This document shows positions 1 through 7,500 of a stretch of DNA of 64,000 bases, piece by piece. Origin of the DNA: DATLSM01 sp035534175 (GTDB lineage Bacteria; Actinomycetota; Thermoleophilia; Solirubrobacterales; 70-9); assembly GCA_035534175.1 (NCBI GenBank), contig DATLSM010000014.1, positions 62,001 through 126,000 of the forward strand. Reading direction: 5' to 3'. Each line of letters starts with the position of its first letter. Positions within the stretch are counted from its first letter, which is position 1. The notes under the pieces were generated by a model that made no database searches, was not told where the DNA came from, and worked only from the letters and a program-made list of their open reading frames with translations. The position numbers were made by a program, and so were the translations under genes.

Positions 1-12
1 ATCGCTGCCGGA

Positions 13-723
13 GTGAATAGACTGCGCGGCTCCGGAAGCGCTGTGGCTGACCAGGCGGACAAGAGGAACGGGACCGAGGAGGCTCCCACGCTGGGGCGGG
101 CACAGCCCGACCCTCCCGGCTACTTTGAGGGCGAGTCGATGACCCGCCGTCGAGCGCTCACGATCGCCGCCCAGGGCGTCGGCGGGGTTGCGGGGCTCGC
201 GGTGGTGCTACCCGCGGTCGGCTTCGCCATCGCCCCGATCTTTCACCGTGGCCGGGAGCGCTGGGAGGCGGTCGGCCCGGTCAGCAACTTCGTCGAGGGC
301 AACTACCGGCAGGTCGTCTTCACCGAGACGGCAGGAATCGGCGAGATCGGCAAGGCCACCTCCTACGTGCGCAAGGGCTCCGCCGAACTCGGTGAGAACC
401 CGAAGGAAATCATCGCCCTCTCCAGCCGCTGTGCCCACCTCGGTTGTCCGGTCCGTTTCGTCGAAGCGGCCGGCAACTTCATCTGCCCCTGTCACGGCGG
501 CGTCTACGACTTCCAGGGCAAGCGGATCGGGGGCCCGCCGGTGCGCCCGCTCGATCACTTCCAGGCCCGAATACGCAAAGGCCAGGTCGAGCTCGGCCCG
601 CGCTACAGCGTCACCAACCAGCTCGAACCGGTGCGCGCGCGCGACCCCGGGGAGTTCACTGGCGGTATCTGGGAATATCTCTACCCGCCCCGTCCGTCCA
701 CTTTCCCACCGCCCTCCAGCTAA
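13..723 (+). CDS. qcrA: Rieske iron-sulfur subunit of menaquinol:cytochrome c reductase
   Basis: Electron-transfer subunit of a bc-type quinol oxidase, anchored in the cytoplasmic membrane with the [2Fe-2S] domain outside. The cluster motif is complete: C140-x-H142 with C145 (CAHLGC) and C158-x-C160-H161 (CPCHGG), so both Cys/His ligand pairs and the disulfide pair C145/C160 are present. A twin-arginine motif (TRRRALT, residues 44-50) precedes a hydrophobic segment at about 50-77, as expected for a Tat-dependent Rieske protein; tatA and tatC lie about 4 kb downstream. The GTG at 13 is the first start visible, but the frame is open to the left edge, so the true start could be outside the window. 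First gene of qcrABC, 12 nt before qcrB. Confidence 0.93.
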   Translation: MNRLRGSGSAVADQADKRNGTEEAPTLGRAQPDPPGYFEGESMTRRRALTIAAQGVGGVAGLAVVLPAVGFAIAPIFHRGRERWEAVGPVSNFVEGNYRQVVFTETAGIGEIGKATSYVRKGSAELGENPKEIIALSSRCAHLGCPVRFVEAAGNFICPCHGGVYDFQGKRIGGPPVRPLDHFQARIRKGQVELGPRYSVTNQLEPVRARDPGEFTGGIWEYLYPPRPSTFPPPSS

Positions 724-735
724 GCCCCGGGCACG

Positions 736-1626
736 ATGAAGATCCCCGACGCGATCGTCCCCGCCCCGCTTCGCAAGCCGGCCAAGCCGGGTCAGGGCGG
801 CAACGGCAAGGGCCAGGCACCCGCCGACCTCAAGACCGCACCGCCCAAACGGCCCTCCGACGGAGAGCGTGCGGCCGGCCAGGCGAAGGAGGTTCCGGCG
901 GAGGTGCTCGCCTGGGTCGACCAGCGCACGGGCGCCACCGGCTTCATCACCGGGATGCTTTACCGAAAGGTCCCGAAGGGCACCAACTGGTACTACACGC
1001 TGGGCTCCGCCACCCTCTTCGCCTTCGTCGTCCAGGCGATCACAGGGGTTTTCCTGGCGATGTTCTACACCCCCTCGGCGACCCAGGCCTACTCCTCAAT
1101 CTCGCACATCAACAACGACGTCTTCCTCGGCCAGTTCGTACACGGGATGCACAAGTGGGGGGCCAGCGTGATGGTCATCCTCGTCTTCCTCCACATGGGC
1201 CGCACCTTCTTCTTCGGCGCCTACAAGTACCCGCGCGAGTTGAACTGGGTGATCGGCGTGGTGCTGCTGATCCTGACCATGACGATGGCCTTCACCGGCT
1301 ACCTGCTGCCCTTCGACCAGCGTTCCTACTGGGCTTCGATCGTGGGCATCAACATCAACGGCACCGCGCCGATCCTCGGCCCTTATCTCAGTGACTTCCT
1401 CCGCGCCGGCCCGGAGTTCGGGGCCACGACCCTGGCCCGCTTCTACTCGATCCACATGCTTCTCCTCCCCGGCGCGATCATCGCCCTGATCGGCGCCCAC
1501 CTCTACCTCGTGGTCAAGCTGGGCACCACCGCACCGCCCTGGGTGCGGGCCGAGAAGCCGAAGGCCGCGGCTCGGGCTGCTCAGCTCGACGCGGGGGTCG
1601 AGGGCAACGGGGCCTCGCCGAGCTGA
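736..1626 (+). CDS. qcrB: Cytochrome b N-terminal subunit (b6-type) of the bc complex
   Basis: Four-helix cytochrome b carrying both b hemes. After a Pro/Gly/Lys-rich leader of about 60 residues come the transmembrane helices. Heme ligands are H139 and H153 (14 apart, VHGMHKWGA...FLHMGR) and H240 and H255 (15 apart). The 14/15 spacing is that of cytochrome b6 rather than the 14/14 of mitochondrial cytochrome b. At 296 residues it lacks the C-terminal half, which is encoded by the next gene, so the protein is naturally split as in Bacillus and b6f complexes. The position that holds the heme-linking Cys in Bacillus QcrB and plant b6 appears to be Thr88 here (alignment by eye). ATG start; 4 nt gap to qcrC. 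Confidence 0.93.
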   Translation: MKIPDAIVPAPLRKPAKPGQGGNGKGQAPADLKTAPPKRPSDGERAAGQAKEVPAEVLAWVDQRTGATGFITGMLYRKVPKGTNWYYTLGSATLFAFVVQAITGVFLAMFYTPSATQAYSSISHINNDVFLGQFVHGMHKWGASVMVILVFLHMGRTFFFGAYKYPRELNWVIGVVLLILTMTMAFTGYLLPFDQRSYWASIVGININGTAPILGPYLSDFLRAGPEFGATTLARFYSIHMLLLPGAIIALIGAHLYLVVKLGTTAPPWVRAEKPKAAARAAQLDAGVEGNGASPS

Positions 1627-1630
1627 AGCC

Positions 1631-2332
1631 ATGAAGCCCCGGGACAAGCAGGCATACCTGGAGGAGTACGAGCTGCTGAAGAAGAAGGGCAAGCCCTTCT
1701 TCCCCTACGCGGTCTTGAAGGACTCGACGATGGCCCTGATCGTCGTCGCCGTGATCATCGCCATGTCGCTGATCCTCGGCGCCGAACAGGGACCGAAGGC
1801 CAACCCCACCACCACCACCTACGTGCCCCGCCCGGAGTGGTACTTCTTCTTCCTCTTCGAGGTGCTGCGGGTGATCAAACCGCCGGAACTCGTGCCCATC
1901 GCGACGATCGGCATCCCGACCATCTGTATGGTCCTCCTGCTCCTGCTGCCGTTCTACGATCGGGGTCCGGAGCGCCGCCCGGAGCGCCGCCCGATCGCCC
2001 TCTCCGCCGGCCTGATGACGATCCTCGCCATGGCCTATCTCACCTACTCCGGCGCGGTGGCCGGGCCGCCGACAGAAATCAACCTGAAGGTCGCGCCTCA
2101 ATACACGGCGGGCAAGGAGATCGTGGCTGGCTACGGGTGCCTCGCCTGCCACAAACTCGGCGAAAATGGCAACCACGGACCCGGTCCCGAGCTGACCCAC
2201 ATCGGCGCCCGGATCCCGCGCGCGGCGATCATCCGCTCGATCGAAATCGGGCCGGGTATCATGCCCTCCTTCCGCGATTTGCCGCCGAAAAAGCTCAACG
2301 AGCTAGCTGACTTCCTCTCCTCACTCAATTAA
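1631..2332 (+). CDS. qcrC: Cytochrome b subunit IV fused to a cytochrome c domain
   Basis: C-terminal part of cytochrome b joined to a monoheme cytochrome c, the arrangement known for Bacillus QcrC. Residues 1-140 carry three hydrophobic helices (about 33-51, 88-108, 124-141) and the Qo-site signature PEWY at 68-71. Residues 155-233 form a small class I cytochrome c: C170-x-x-C173-H174 (CLACH) and a probable axial Met211 in GPGIMPSF. Heme attachment needs the cytochrome c maturation machinery; ccmABCD lies at 58-60.6 kb in this window. The TAA stop at 2330-2332 overlaps the upstream extension of the ubiE frame, suggesting coupling to the menaquinone genes. Confidence 0.93.
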   Translation: MKPRDKQAYLEEYELLKKKGKPFFPYAVLKDSTMALIVVAVIIAMSLILGAEQGPKANPTTTTYVPRPEWYFFFLFEVLRVIKPPELVPIATIGIPTICMVLLLLLPFYDRGPERRPERRPIALSAGLMTILAMAYLTYSGAVAGPPTEINLKVAPQYTAGKEIVAGYGCLACHKLGENGNHGPGPELTHIGARIPRAAIIRSIEIGPGIMPSFRDLPPKKLNELADFLSSLN

Positions 2333-2375
2333 ACCCTCGCGAGACTCCGCCCAGTTTGCGGAGCAGGTCAACCGC

Positions 2376-3044
2376 ATGTTCGATCGGGTCGCGGCTCGCT
2401 ATGACGTGCTGAACTCGGTGATGACGGCGGGGCTCCATCATCGCTGGCGCGAGCGGGCGGCTGAGCGGGCCGTGCTGGCGCCAGGAGACAGCGCTCTCGA
2501 CATCTGCTGCGGCACCGGCGACCTGACCCTGGAGCTGGCTCGCCGCGTCGCCCCAACGGGCCGGGTGGTCGGCTGCGACTTCTCCGAGCCGATGCTCGAC
2601 CTGGCGCGTGAGAAGGCCGCTGCGCTGGGCGAGGAGGGGGCTCGATTCGAGTGGGCCGACGCGCTTCAGCTTCCCTACGACGCCGGCCGTTTCGACGCGG
2701 TGACGGTTGGCTTCGGCGCCCGCAACCTCGCCGACCTCGACCGCGGACTGCGGGAGATGGCCCGCGTCCTTCGCCCGGGGGGAAAACTGGTCATCCTGGA
2801 GATCACCCAACCGCGCCGTCCACCGCTCTCGACCTTCTACTCGCTCTGGTTCGACCGCTTCGTCCCCGCCCTCGGCGGCCTTTCCGGCGAGCCCGATGCC
2901 TACGCCTACCTGCCTGAATCCGTGCGCAGCTTCCCCGATCCGCTCGCCCTGGCGGCCAAGTTGGACAGCGCGGGACTGGAGCGCGTCCACTGCACGGTCC
3001 TCGCCGGTGGGATCATCGCGATCCACAGCGGCGTCCGCGAGTGA
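2376..3044 (+). CDS. ubiE: Demethylmenaquinone/ubiquinone C-methyltransferase (MenG/UbiE)
   Basis: SAM-dependent methyltransferase for the last step of menaquinone synthesis. The family opening FDRVAARYDVLN is followed by the SAM-binding motif LDICCGTGD (41-49) and later ARVLRPGGKL. The ATG at 2376 begins exactly at the conserved motif. The frame stays open upstream to a CTG at 2307 and encodes AQFAEQVNR just before the Met, which resembles the usual N-terminus of the family; ATT at 2328, overlapping the qcrC stop, and CTG at 2307 are the only candidates upstream. The start is therefore uncertain. It sits between qcrC and a polyprenyl synthase, so quinone-head methylation, quinone-tail synthesis and the quinol oxidase are one apparent operon. 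Confidence 0.9.
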   Translation: MFDRVAARYDVLNSVMTAGLHHRWRERAAERAVLAPGDSALDICCGTGDLTLELARRVAPTGRVVGCDFSEPMLDLAREKAAALGEEGARFEWADALQLPYDAGRFDAVTVGFGARNLADLDRGLREMARVLRPGGKLVILEITQPRRPPLSTFYSLWFDRFVPALGGLSGEPDAYAYLPESVRSFPDPLALAAKLDSAGLERVHCTVLAGGIIAIHSGVRE

Positions 3045-4006
3045 CGCGCCCCTCCTCGGTCCCGCCGCCGGTGACGGCGGTACTCGACGCCTCCAGCCGT
3101 TGGCTGCCCGCCCAGCTGGAGGAGGTGGAGGGGGTGCTGCGGCAGGCGGGCGCCGAGGGCGGCAAACCGCTGGGCGAGGATGCCAGCGCGACGCTCGCCG
3201 CGGGGGGCAAGCGCCTGCGCCCGCTTCTCGTGCTGCTCTGCGCCGGGGCGACGGGGGGGGAGGCGGCGGTCCGCGCCGCCGCGGCGGTCGAGCTGGTCCA
3301 CATGGCGACTTTGGTCCACGACGACATCCTCGACAACGCGCCACTGCGCCGCGGTCAGCCGACCGTCGCGGCGACCTCCGGCCGCCCCCGCGCCGTCGCC
3401 ACCGGCGACCTGCTCTTCTCTCGCGCCTTCGCGCTGCTCTCGGCGGCGGGAGATTCGCGCGCGATCGAACTCCTGAGCGAGGCCGCGGTCGCCCTGGCCC
3501 GCGGCGAGCTGGCCCAGCGCCAGGACGCCTTCGACACCGCCATCTCCGAGGAGCGCTACCTGGCGCGCTGCCGGTTGAAGACCGGGAAGCTGTTCTCCAG
3601 CGCCTGCTTGATGGGTTGGGATGAGGAGCCACTGGCCGCCTTCGGCGCGGAGATCGGGCTCGCCTTTCAGCTGCTCGACGACGTCCTCGACCTGGCCGGC
3701 CCGCCGGAGCGAACCGGCAAGGCTCGCGGCACCGACCTGCTCGACGGCACGGTCACGCTGCCTCTGATCGCCGCCGCGGCGATCGACCCGGGGATCGGTG
3801 TGATTGAGCTGCGCGAGCTGGATGCCGATCAGGCGGAGGCACTCTGTGACCGCATCGTCGCCACCGGCGCTCTCGCTCAGGTCCGGGCTAGAGCGCTGAG
3901 GATGGTCGCCGCCGCCAAGCGGGGGCTCGAGTCGCCGCCCTTTGAACCCGAACAGCGCCGTCTGCTGGAACTAGTCGCCGATGGCCTGGTCGAGCGCTAC
4001 AGCTGA
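3041..4006 (+). CDS. Long-chain trans-polyprenyl diphosphate synthase (menaquinone side chain)
   Basis: Head-to-tail prenyltransferase extending allylic diphosphates with isopentenyl diphosphate, probably for the menaquinone tail. Both aspartate-rich motifs are intact: DDILD (94-98) and DDVLD (213-217), plus the GGKRLRP substrate-binding motif (55-61). The length of 321 residues is normal. The GTG start overlaps the ubiE stop by 4 nt (GTGA), indicating translational coupling. Chain length cannot be told from sequence alone; a hepta- to nonaprenyl synthase is the likely range. The 3' end overlaps the convergent zinc-ribbon gene by 10 nt. Confidence 0.9.
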   Translation: MTRPSSVPPPVTAVLDASSRWLPAQLEEVEGVLRQAGAEGGKPLGEDASATLAAGGKRLRPLLVLLCAGATGGEAAVRAAAAVELVHMATLVHDDILDNAPLRRGQPTVAATSGRPRAVATGDLLFSRAFALLSAAGDSRAIELLSEAAVALARGELAQRQDAFDTAISEERYLARCRLKTGKLFSSACLMGWDEEPLAAFGAEIGLAFQLLDDVLDLAGPPERTGKARGTDLLDGTVTLPLIAAAAIDPGIGVIELRELDADQAEALCDRIVATGALAQVRARALRMVAAAKRGLESPPFEPEQRRLLELVADGLVERYS

Positions 4007-4374
4007 AAGTCGTCGGCCGTGAGCAGATCGGCTTGGAGGGCGGTGACAAAGGCCGCCGCCATCTGGGACATGTTCTCGTGCTCCAGGGCTCGCAGCTCCT
4101 CGGCCAGCGCCTGAGTGCCGAGGTCGAGCTGCTCGTCGAAGGCGTCTATCTCGCGCTCAGCGTGGACCGCGTCGCAGCTCCACTCGCAATCGGGGCAGCG
4201 CCGCCATACCCGCCAGTGGAAGCGGTCGTCGGTCTGCTCCCAGCAGGTTGGCTGCACCAGCACCGAGCCGCACCGCGGGCAGACGTGGAGGCCGATCGCT
4301 GTCGTCGTCTGGCTGTGGCTCGCGTCTCTCATACCTGCACCATCGAACCCCACAGCAGGCCGCTTGATCCGCAC
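3997..4374 (-). CDS. Zinc-ribbon hypothetical protein
   Basis: Small protein of 125 residues from the first ATG, or 111 from the Met at 4332. It contains two Cys pairs typical of a zinc ribbon, CPRCG (C32, C35) and CPDCEWSC (C60, C63, with C67), linked by a Trp/His-rich segment, then an acidic helical C-terminus. No enzymatic motif is visible. It probably binds zinc and acts in the cytoplasm, with unknown partner. It is convergent with the polyprenyl synthase. The start at 4332 removes a poorly conserved-looking leader and may be the real one. Confidence 0.65.
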   Translation of the reverse strand: MRIKRPAVGFDGAGMRDASHSQTTTAIGLHVCPRCGSVLVQPTCWEQTDDRFHWRVWRRCPDCEWSCDAVHAEREIDAFDEQLDLGTQALAEELRALEHENMSQMAAAFVTALQADLLTADDFQL

Positions 4375-4469
4375 TATTCGGTGGCTTTGCGATAAAACCC
4401 AATTACCGGGTAGGCAAGGGCTCCGCTAACGCTGATCGGATCGCCTCTTCGCGGCGTTACCATGGTCCG

Positions 4470-4700
4470 GTGTTCGGCCCACTCGAGATTCTCGTCATCC
4501 TGATCGTCGCCGTGATCGTCTTCGCCCCGAAGCGTCTGCCGGAGCTGGGTGAGGGCCTCGCTCGCGCCCTGCGCGAGTTTCGCCACGCCGTCAGCGGTGA
4601 GGAGCCCGGCGAGGAAAAGCGGCTGGAGAGCTCGAAGACCTCGGCGAGCGCCGGCGAGGAACGGCCCGAGCGCGAGGTCGTCTCCGACAAACGGGCCTGA
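4470..4700 (+). CDS. tatA: Twin-arginine translocase TatA/TatB subunit
   Basis: Pore or receptor subunit of the Tat system for folded proteins. The 76-residue protein has the family layout: short N-terminus, one hydrophobic helix (residues 5-18), the FxPKRLPELG hinge (about 18-27), an amphipathic helix (GLARALREFRHAV) and a charged tail. A single member followed by tatC suggests a minimal Tat system. GTG start at 4470; tatC begins 11 nt after the stop. TatA and TatB cannot be separated with certainty from sequence, but the length favours TatA. Confidence 0.88.
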   Translation: MFGPLEILVILIVAVIVFAPKRLPELGEGLARALREFRHAVSGEEPGEEKRLESSKTSASAGEERPEREVVSDKRA

Positions 4701-4711
4701 GGGTCGACGGG

Positions 4712-5485
4712 ATGCCCCGCCGCGTCAGGGCGGTCTCCCACGAGGATCGGCTGACGCTCGCCGAGCACCTCGACGAGTTGCGCGGCCGCCTGATCGTCTC
4801 CCTGGCGATCTTCGGCGTTGCCCTGGCGCTCTGTTTTTGGCAGAACCACCTCTTGCTCCAGCTCGCCGCGGGGCCGCTTCCCTCCAATCACAAGAAGCTG
4901 CTCACCTTCGGCGTCACGGAGCCGTTCATGACGACCCTAACCGTCGCCGCCTATGGGGCGATCGTCCTCTCCCTGCCCTTCGTCCTCTACGAGCTCTACG
5001 CCTACGTCCTGCCGGCCTTCAGCCGGACCGAGCGGCGGCTGATCTTGCCGATCCTCTTCCTCGCCCCGCTCCTCTTCCTCCTCGGCGTCGCCTTTGCCTA
5101 CTTCGTCGTGATGCCCGCCGCCGTCCACTTCCTGCTCGGATTCAACAACAGCCAGTTCAACGTCCAGGTCCGGGCCAGCGACTACTACAGCTTCTTCTCC
5201 ATGACCATGCTGGCCTGCGGCCTCGTTTTCGAGTTGCCGCTGGCCATCGTCGCCGTCACCCGTCTCGGAATCGTCAAGGTCGAGCAGCTGCGCTCCAACC
5301 GCCGCTACGCCTACCTGGTGATCTCGATCATCGCCGCCGCCCTGCCGGGGGTGGACCCCATTTCGATGCTGATCGAGATGGTGCCGCTCCTCGTCCTCTA
5401 CGAGTTGAGTATCTTGCTCGCACGGGCCTTCGGCCGGCCGGGCGGGGCCGGGGGCATTGCAGAGCCCTCAACTCAGGAGCGGTAG
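4712..5485 (+). CDS. tatC: Sec-independent protein translocase TatC
   Basis: Receptor for twin-arginine signal peptides, with six predicted transmembrane helices over 257 residues. The family N-terminus is clear (LAEHLDELRGRLI), with later conserved stretches FxEPFMTT and FSRTERR and the C-terminal PGVDPISML segment. The upstream tatA gene and the Rieske protein with its RR motif in the same neighbourhood are consistent with Rieske export as a main task. ATG start at 4712. The tail overlaps the longest possible version of the following frame. Confidence 0.94.
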   Translation: MPRRVRAVSHEDRLTLAEHLDELRGRLIVSLAIFGVALALCFWQNHLLLQLAAGPLPSNHKKLLTFGVTEPFMTTLTVAAYGAIVLSLPFVLYELYAYVLPAFSRTERRLILPILFLAPLLFLLGVAFAYFVVMPAAVHFLLGFNNSQFNVQVRASDYYSFFSMTMLACGLVFELPLAIVAVTRLGIVKVEQLRSNRRYAYLVISIIAAALPGVDPISMLIEMVPLLVLYELSILLARAFGRPGGAGGIAEPSTQER

Positions 5486-5516
5486 TCGGTCGATGGCATC
5501 AAGCGGTGAGCGGAGA

Positions 5517-6299
5517 ATGGTCTTCGACATCCGCGGGCGGCGCAAGCACGTCGTCCGGTTCGTCTACGCGATCCTCGCTGTGCTCATGGGGACCAGCCTC
5601 TTCCTCGTGGTCGGCCCGGTCAGCATCGGCAGCCTGCTCGGCACCAACACCGCGACCAGCAGCGCCGCCGGTTTGTATGAAGAACAGGCGACGACGCTGG
5701 AAAGGAAGCTGAGGAAGAGCCCGCAAGACGCGAGCCTTCTGCTTTCCCTCACCCGCGCCCGGATCAGCGCCGGCAACGCCCTGTCAGAAATCAATGCCAA
5801 AACCGGGCAGCCAACCGCCACCCCCGCCGCTCGGGTTCAACTGGAAAAATCCAGCGAAGCCTGGAGCCGGTATCTGAAGCTAGCCGGGAAGGAACCCAAT
5901 GCATCCACCGCCCAGCTCGCAGCCGGTGCCCTGTTCAGGCTTGCCGAATCCTCAACCTCCGGTGCCGAAGCGGCGGCGAATCTGAAGTCCGCGGCCCGGG
6001 CTCAGCAGATCGTCGCCGAAACCCAGCCCACCCTCGGCTCGGTCAGCACGCTGGCGGAGTTCAGATACTTTGCCTTCGACTTCGCCGGGGCGAAAAAGGC
6101 CGCCGCGCAGGCGCGATCCCTGGCGAACTCCAAGGCGCAGAGGACCCAGCTCGAAACCGCGCTGAAGCAGGTCAGCACCCGAGCTAAAGCCTTCCAGAAA
6201 CAGGTGAAGGCGGAGGCGAAAGAATCGAAGGGCAAAGGAAAAGAAACGCTGAAAAACCCGCTGGGGGGGCTTTCCGGGGAAGGTTCCACGCTCCGGTAG
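5517..6299 (+). CDS. Membrane-anchored protein with helical-repeat-like (TPR-like) ectodomain
   Basis: Not confidently assignable to a named family. It has a short basic N-terminus (FDIRGRRKHVV), one transmembrane helix (about residues 14-35 of this version), then about 200 residues of Ala/Leu/Lys-rich helices that look like degenerate TPR units (for example SLLLSLTRARISAGNAL, AWSRYLKLAG, LAEFRYFAFDFAGAKKAA). The C-terminus is very Lys-rich, then Gly-rich. ATG 5517 is chosen because GGTGAG stands 6 nt upstream; ATG 5493 is the alternative. It follows tatC closely and may be co-transcribed. A role as an envelope scaffold is only a guess. Confidence 0.6.
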   Translation: MVFDIRGRRKHVVRFVYAILAVLMGTSLFLVVGPVSIGSLLGTNTATSSAAGLYEEQATTLERKLRKSPQDASLLLSLTRARISAGNALSEINAKTGQPTATPAARVQLEKSSEAWSRYLKLAGKEPNASTAQLAAGALFRLAESSTSGAEAAANLKSAARAQQIVAETQPTLGSVSTLAEFRYFAFDFAGAKKAAAQARSLANSKAQRTQLETALKQVSTRAKAFQKQVKAEAKESKGKGKETLKNPLGGLSGEGSTLR

Positions 6300-6645
6300 C
6301 GGACCTGCCTCGCCACCTTGCGCAGCAATGAGATAGGGCCGAGCGGTCGGGGGCGTTCGAAGTTGACGAGCTCAGAGGGGACCCGGATGCAGCACCGCAG
6401 CACGCCTCACTGTCGCGCCGCAGCGAAGCCCTGCCGAGGAGACCGCTCCCGCACCACGGTGTGATGATGCTCAGCGGGGTCTTTGGCGCGCTGTTATCTG
6501 TATCGGCAGCCTGGTAGACGCAGGCTGTGAGTGTCCGAGATCGGGTTGGGAATCTCTTGGCGTAAATAAACAGGCTCCAGCTGGGTGGATCGGCGGTGGC
6601 GGGCGAAAAGTGAGACGACACGCGGTGAGCAGGCGGTGGAGTGGC
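6300..6645 (+). other. Non-coding stretch before the stress module
   Basis: About 345 nt with no reading frame of convincing codon use on either strand. A short perfect hairpin (CAGCCT 6507-6512 with AGGCTG 6522-6527) is present. No riboswitch or known RNA consensus was recognised. Confidence 0.4.
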
Positions 6646-6670
6646 GTTTAAGGAAAGGCTGACGGGGGTA
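6646..6670 (+). promoter_or_regulatory. SigB/SigF-type promoter of the small membrane protein
   Basis: GTTTAA (-35, from 6646) and GGGTAA (-10, from 6666), with 16 nt between GTTT and GGGTA, match the stress-sigma consensus (GTTT...GGGTA). The -10 ends about 9 nt before the ATG at 6681, so the transcript would be nearly leaderless. Two similar sites occur in the same cluster. Confidence 0.6.
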
Positions 6671-6680
6671 ATGGTCAGCC

Positions 6681-6830
6681 ATGCCACTATCGCTACTTCT
6701 CATCGTGATCGGGATCGTTCTGGCCATTCTGGTGAATTACGGGCTGGGGATTGTTTGCATCGTGATCGGGCTCGTGCTGCTGCTCTGGCCAGTGTTCCGC
6801 GCCAGACGCGCGGGTGGCTCACGCGTGTAG
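6681..6830 (+). CDS. 49-residue hydrophobic membrane protein, probable stress-sigma target
   Basis: Very short frame starting at ATG 6681 (PLSLLLIVIGIVLAILV...) and ending at TAG 6828-6830. Two hydrophobic stretches (about residues 3-18 and 21-37), separated by an Asn-Tyr-Gly turn, are followed by a basic Arg-rich tail, giving a small two-helix membrane protein. Codon use is G/C-ending and consistent. A SigB/SigF-type promoter lies directly in front, with the -10 about 9 nt before the ATG. Function unknown. Small hydrophobic proteins are common members of stress regulons, which supports a real gene. Confidence 0.6.
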   Translation: MPLSLLLIVIGIVLAILVNYGLGIVCIVIGLVLLLWPVFRARRAGGSRV

Positions 6831-6932
6831 TCGGAGTGAGCTCGGCAGCTGGGGGGCGCCGGTCAACTTGGGATAGCATCGCCTGATTAGCGGGTACGGG
6901 AGAACCAGGTCGGGCCGGGTGGGGGCGCCAGG

Positions 6933-7295
6933 ATGAGACCCGTGCCATTCGAGGTGCAGAGCGAGAACCTGGATGGAGTGCGGCTGATCGTCGTGCGCGG
7001 GGAGCTCGATCTCGACACAGCCCGGCAGCTCGATGAGCTGCTCCCCCAGGAGGCGGTCGAAACCGACGGGGCAGCCCTCGTCCTTGACCTCTCGGAGTGC
7101 GAGTTCATCGACTCAACCGGAATCGCCGTAATCGTGCGGACGGCGCAACGGATGAACACCGGCGAGAACGGGGGCCGTTTCGCTCTCTGCTGCATCAATG
7201 ACCAGGTGCGCCGCCTCTTTGACGTCACCGGCCTGGACTCCTCGATCCCACTGCACGGCTCCCGCCAGGAGGCGATAACCGACCTGCGCGGCTGA
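6933..7295 (+). CDS. STAS-domain anti-sigma factor antagonist
   Basis: SpoIIAA/RsbV-type protein of 120 residues. It has the STAS fold pattern: strand GVRLIVVRGELDLDTA, then VLDLSECEFIDSTGIAVIV, where Ser61 in the DSTG motif is the expected phosphorylation site. In its dephosphorylated form it would bind the RsbW-like kinase encoded next and free the sigma factor; the PP2C protein at 9573 would dephosphorylate it. These roles follow from the family and from the neighbourhood, not from direct evidence. ATG start at 6933, 102 nt after the small membrane protein gene. GGGTA occurs at 6892-6896 but no matching -35 is visible. Confidence 0.88.
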   Translation: MRPVPFEVQSENLDGVRLIVVRGELDLDTARQLDELLPQEAVETDGAALVLDLSECEFIDSTGIAVIVRTAQRMNTGENGGRFALCCINDQVRRLFDVTGLDSSIPLHGSRQEAITDLRG

Positions 7296-7395
7296 GCCGT
7301 ACTCAGGTAAACGGTGAACCGAAGGACGCGCGGCAGCCGCTGCGTTCTTCGGAGTTTGGGAGCGAGGCAATCCTCACTCAATTTGCATCAGGGGA

Positions 7396-7421
7396 GGTTT
7401 CGGGACTGCCTGGCCGGGGTA
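7396..7421 (+). promoter_or_regulatory. SigB/SigF-type promoter of the RsbW-like gene
   Basis: GGTTT (7396-7400), a 16-nt spacer and GGGTA (7417-7421), about 80 nt before the ATG at 7501. It matches the mycobacterial SigF and Bacillus SigB promoter pattern and resembles the site in front of the sigma gene, including the C after GGTTT and the CCGGGGTA core. Confidence 0.6.
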
Positions 7422-7500
7422 ACGGAATGCATCCGGGCGGAAATACTTACTACCGCGCGATTCCGCCTGTGCCGCAGGTGGGTGACGATGAGCGGAGCCC

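Noticed and set aside
2325..3632. 435-codon minus-strand frame across ubiE and the prenyl synthase
   Set aside because: Arg/Pro/Ala-rich translation typical of antisense frames; both plus-strand genes have intact family motifs.
6501..6530. TGGTAGACGCAGGCT resembles the D-loop part of tRNA-Leu
   Set aside because: No acceptor stem, anticodon arm or T arm could be assembled around it; only a local 6-bp hairpin is present.
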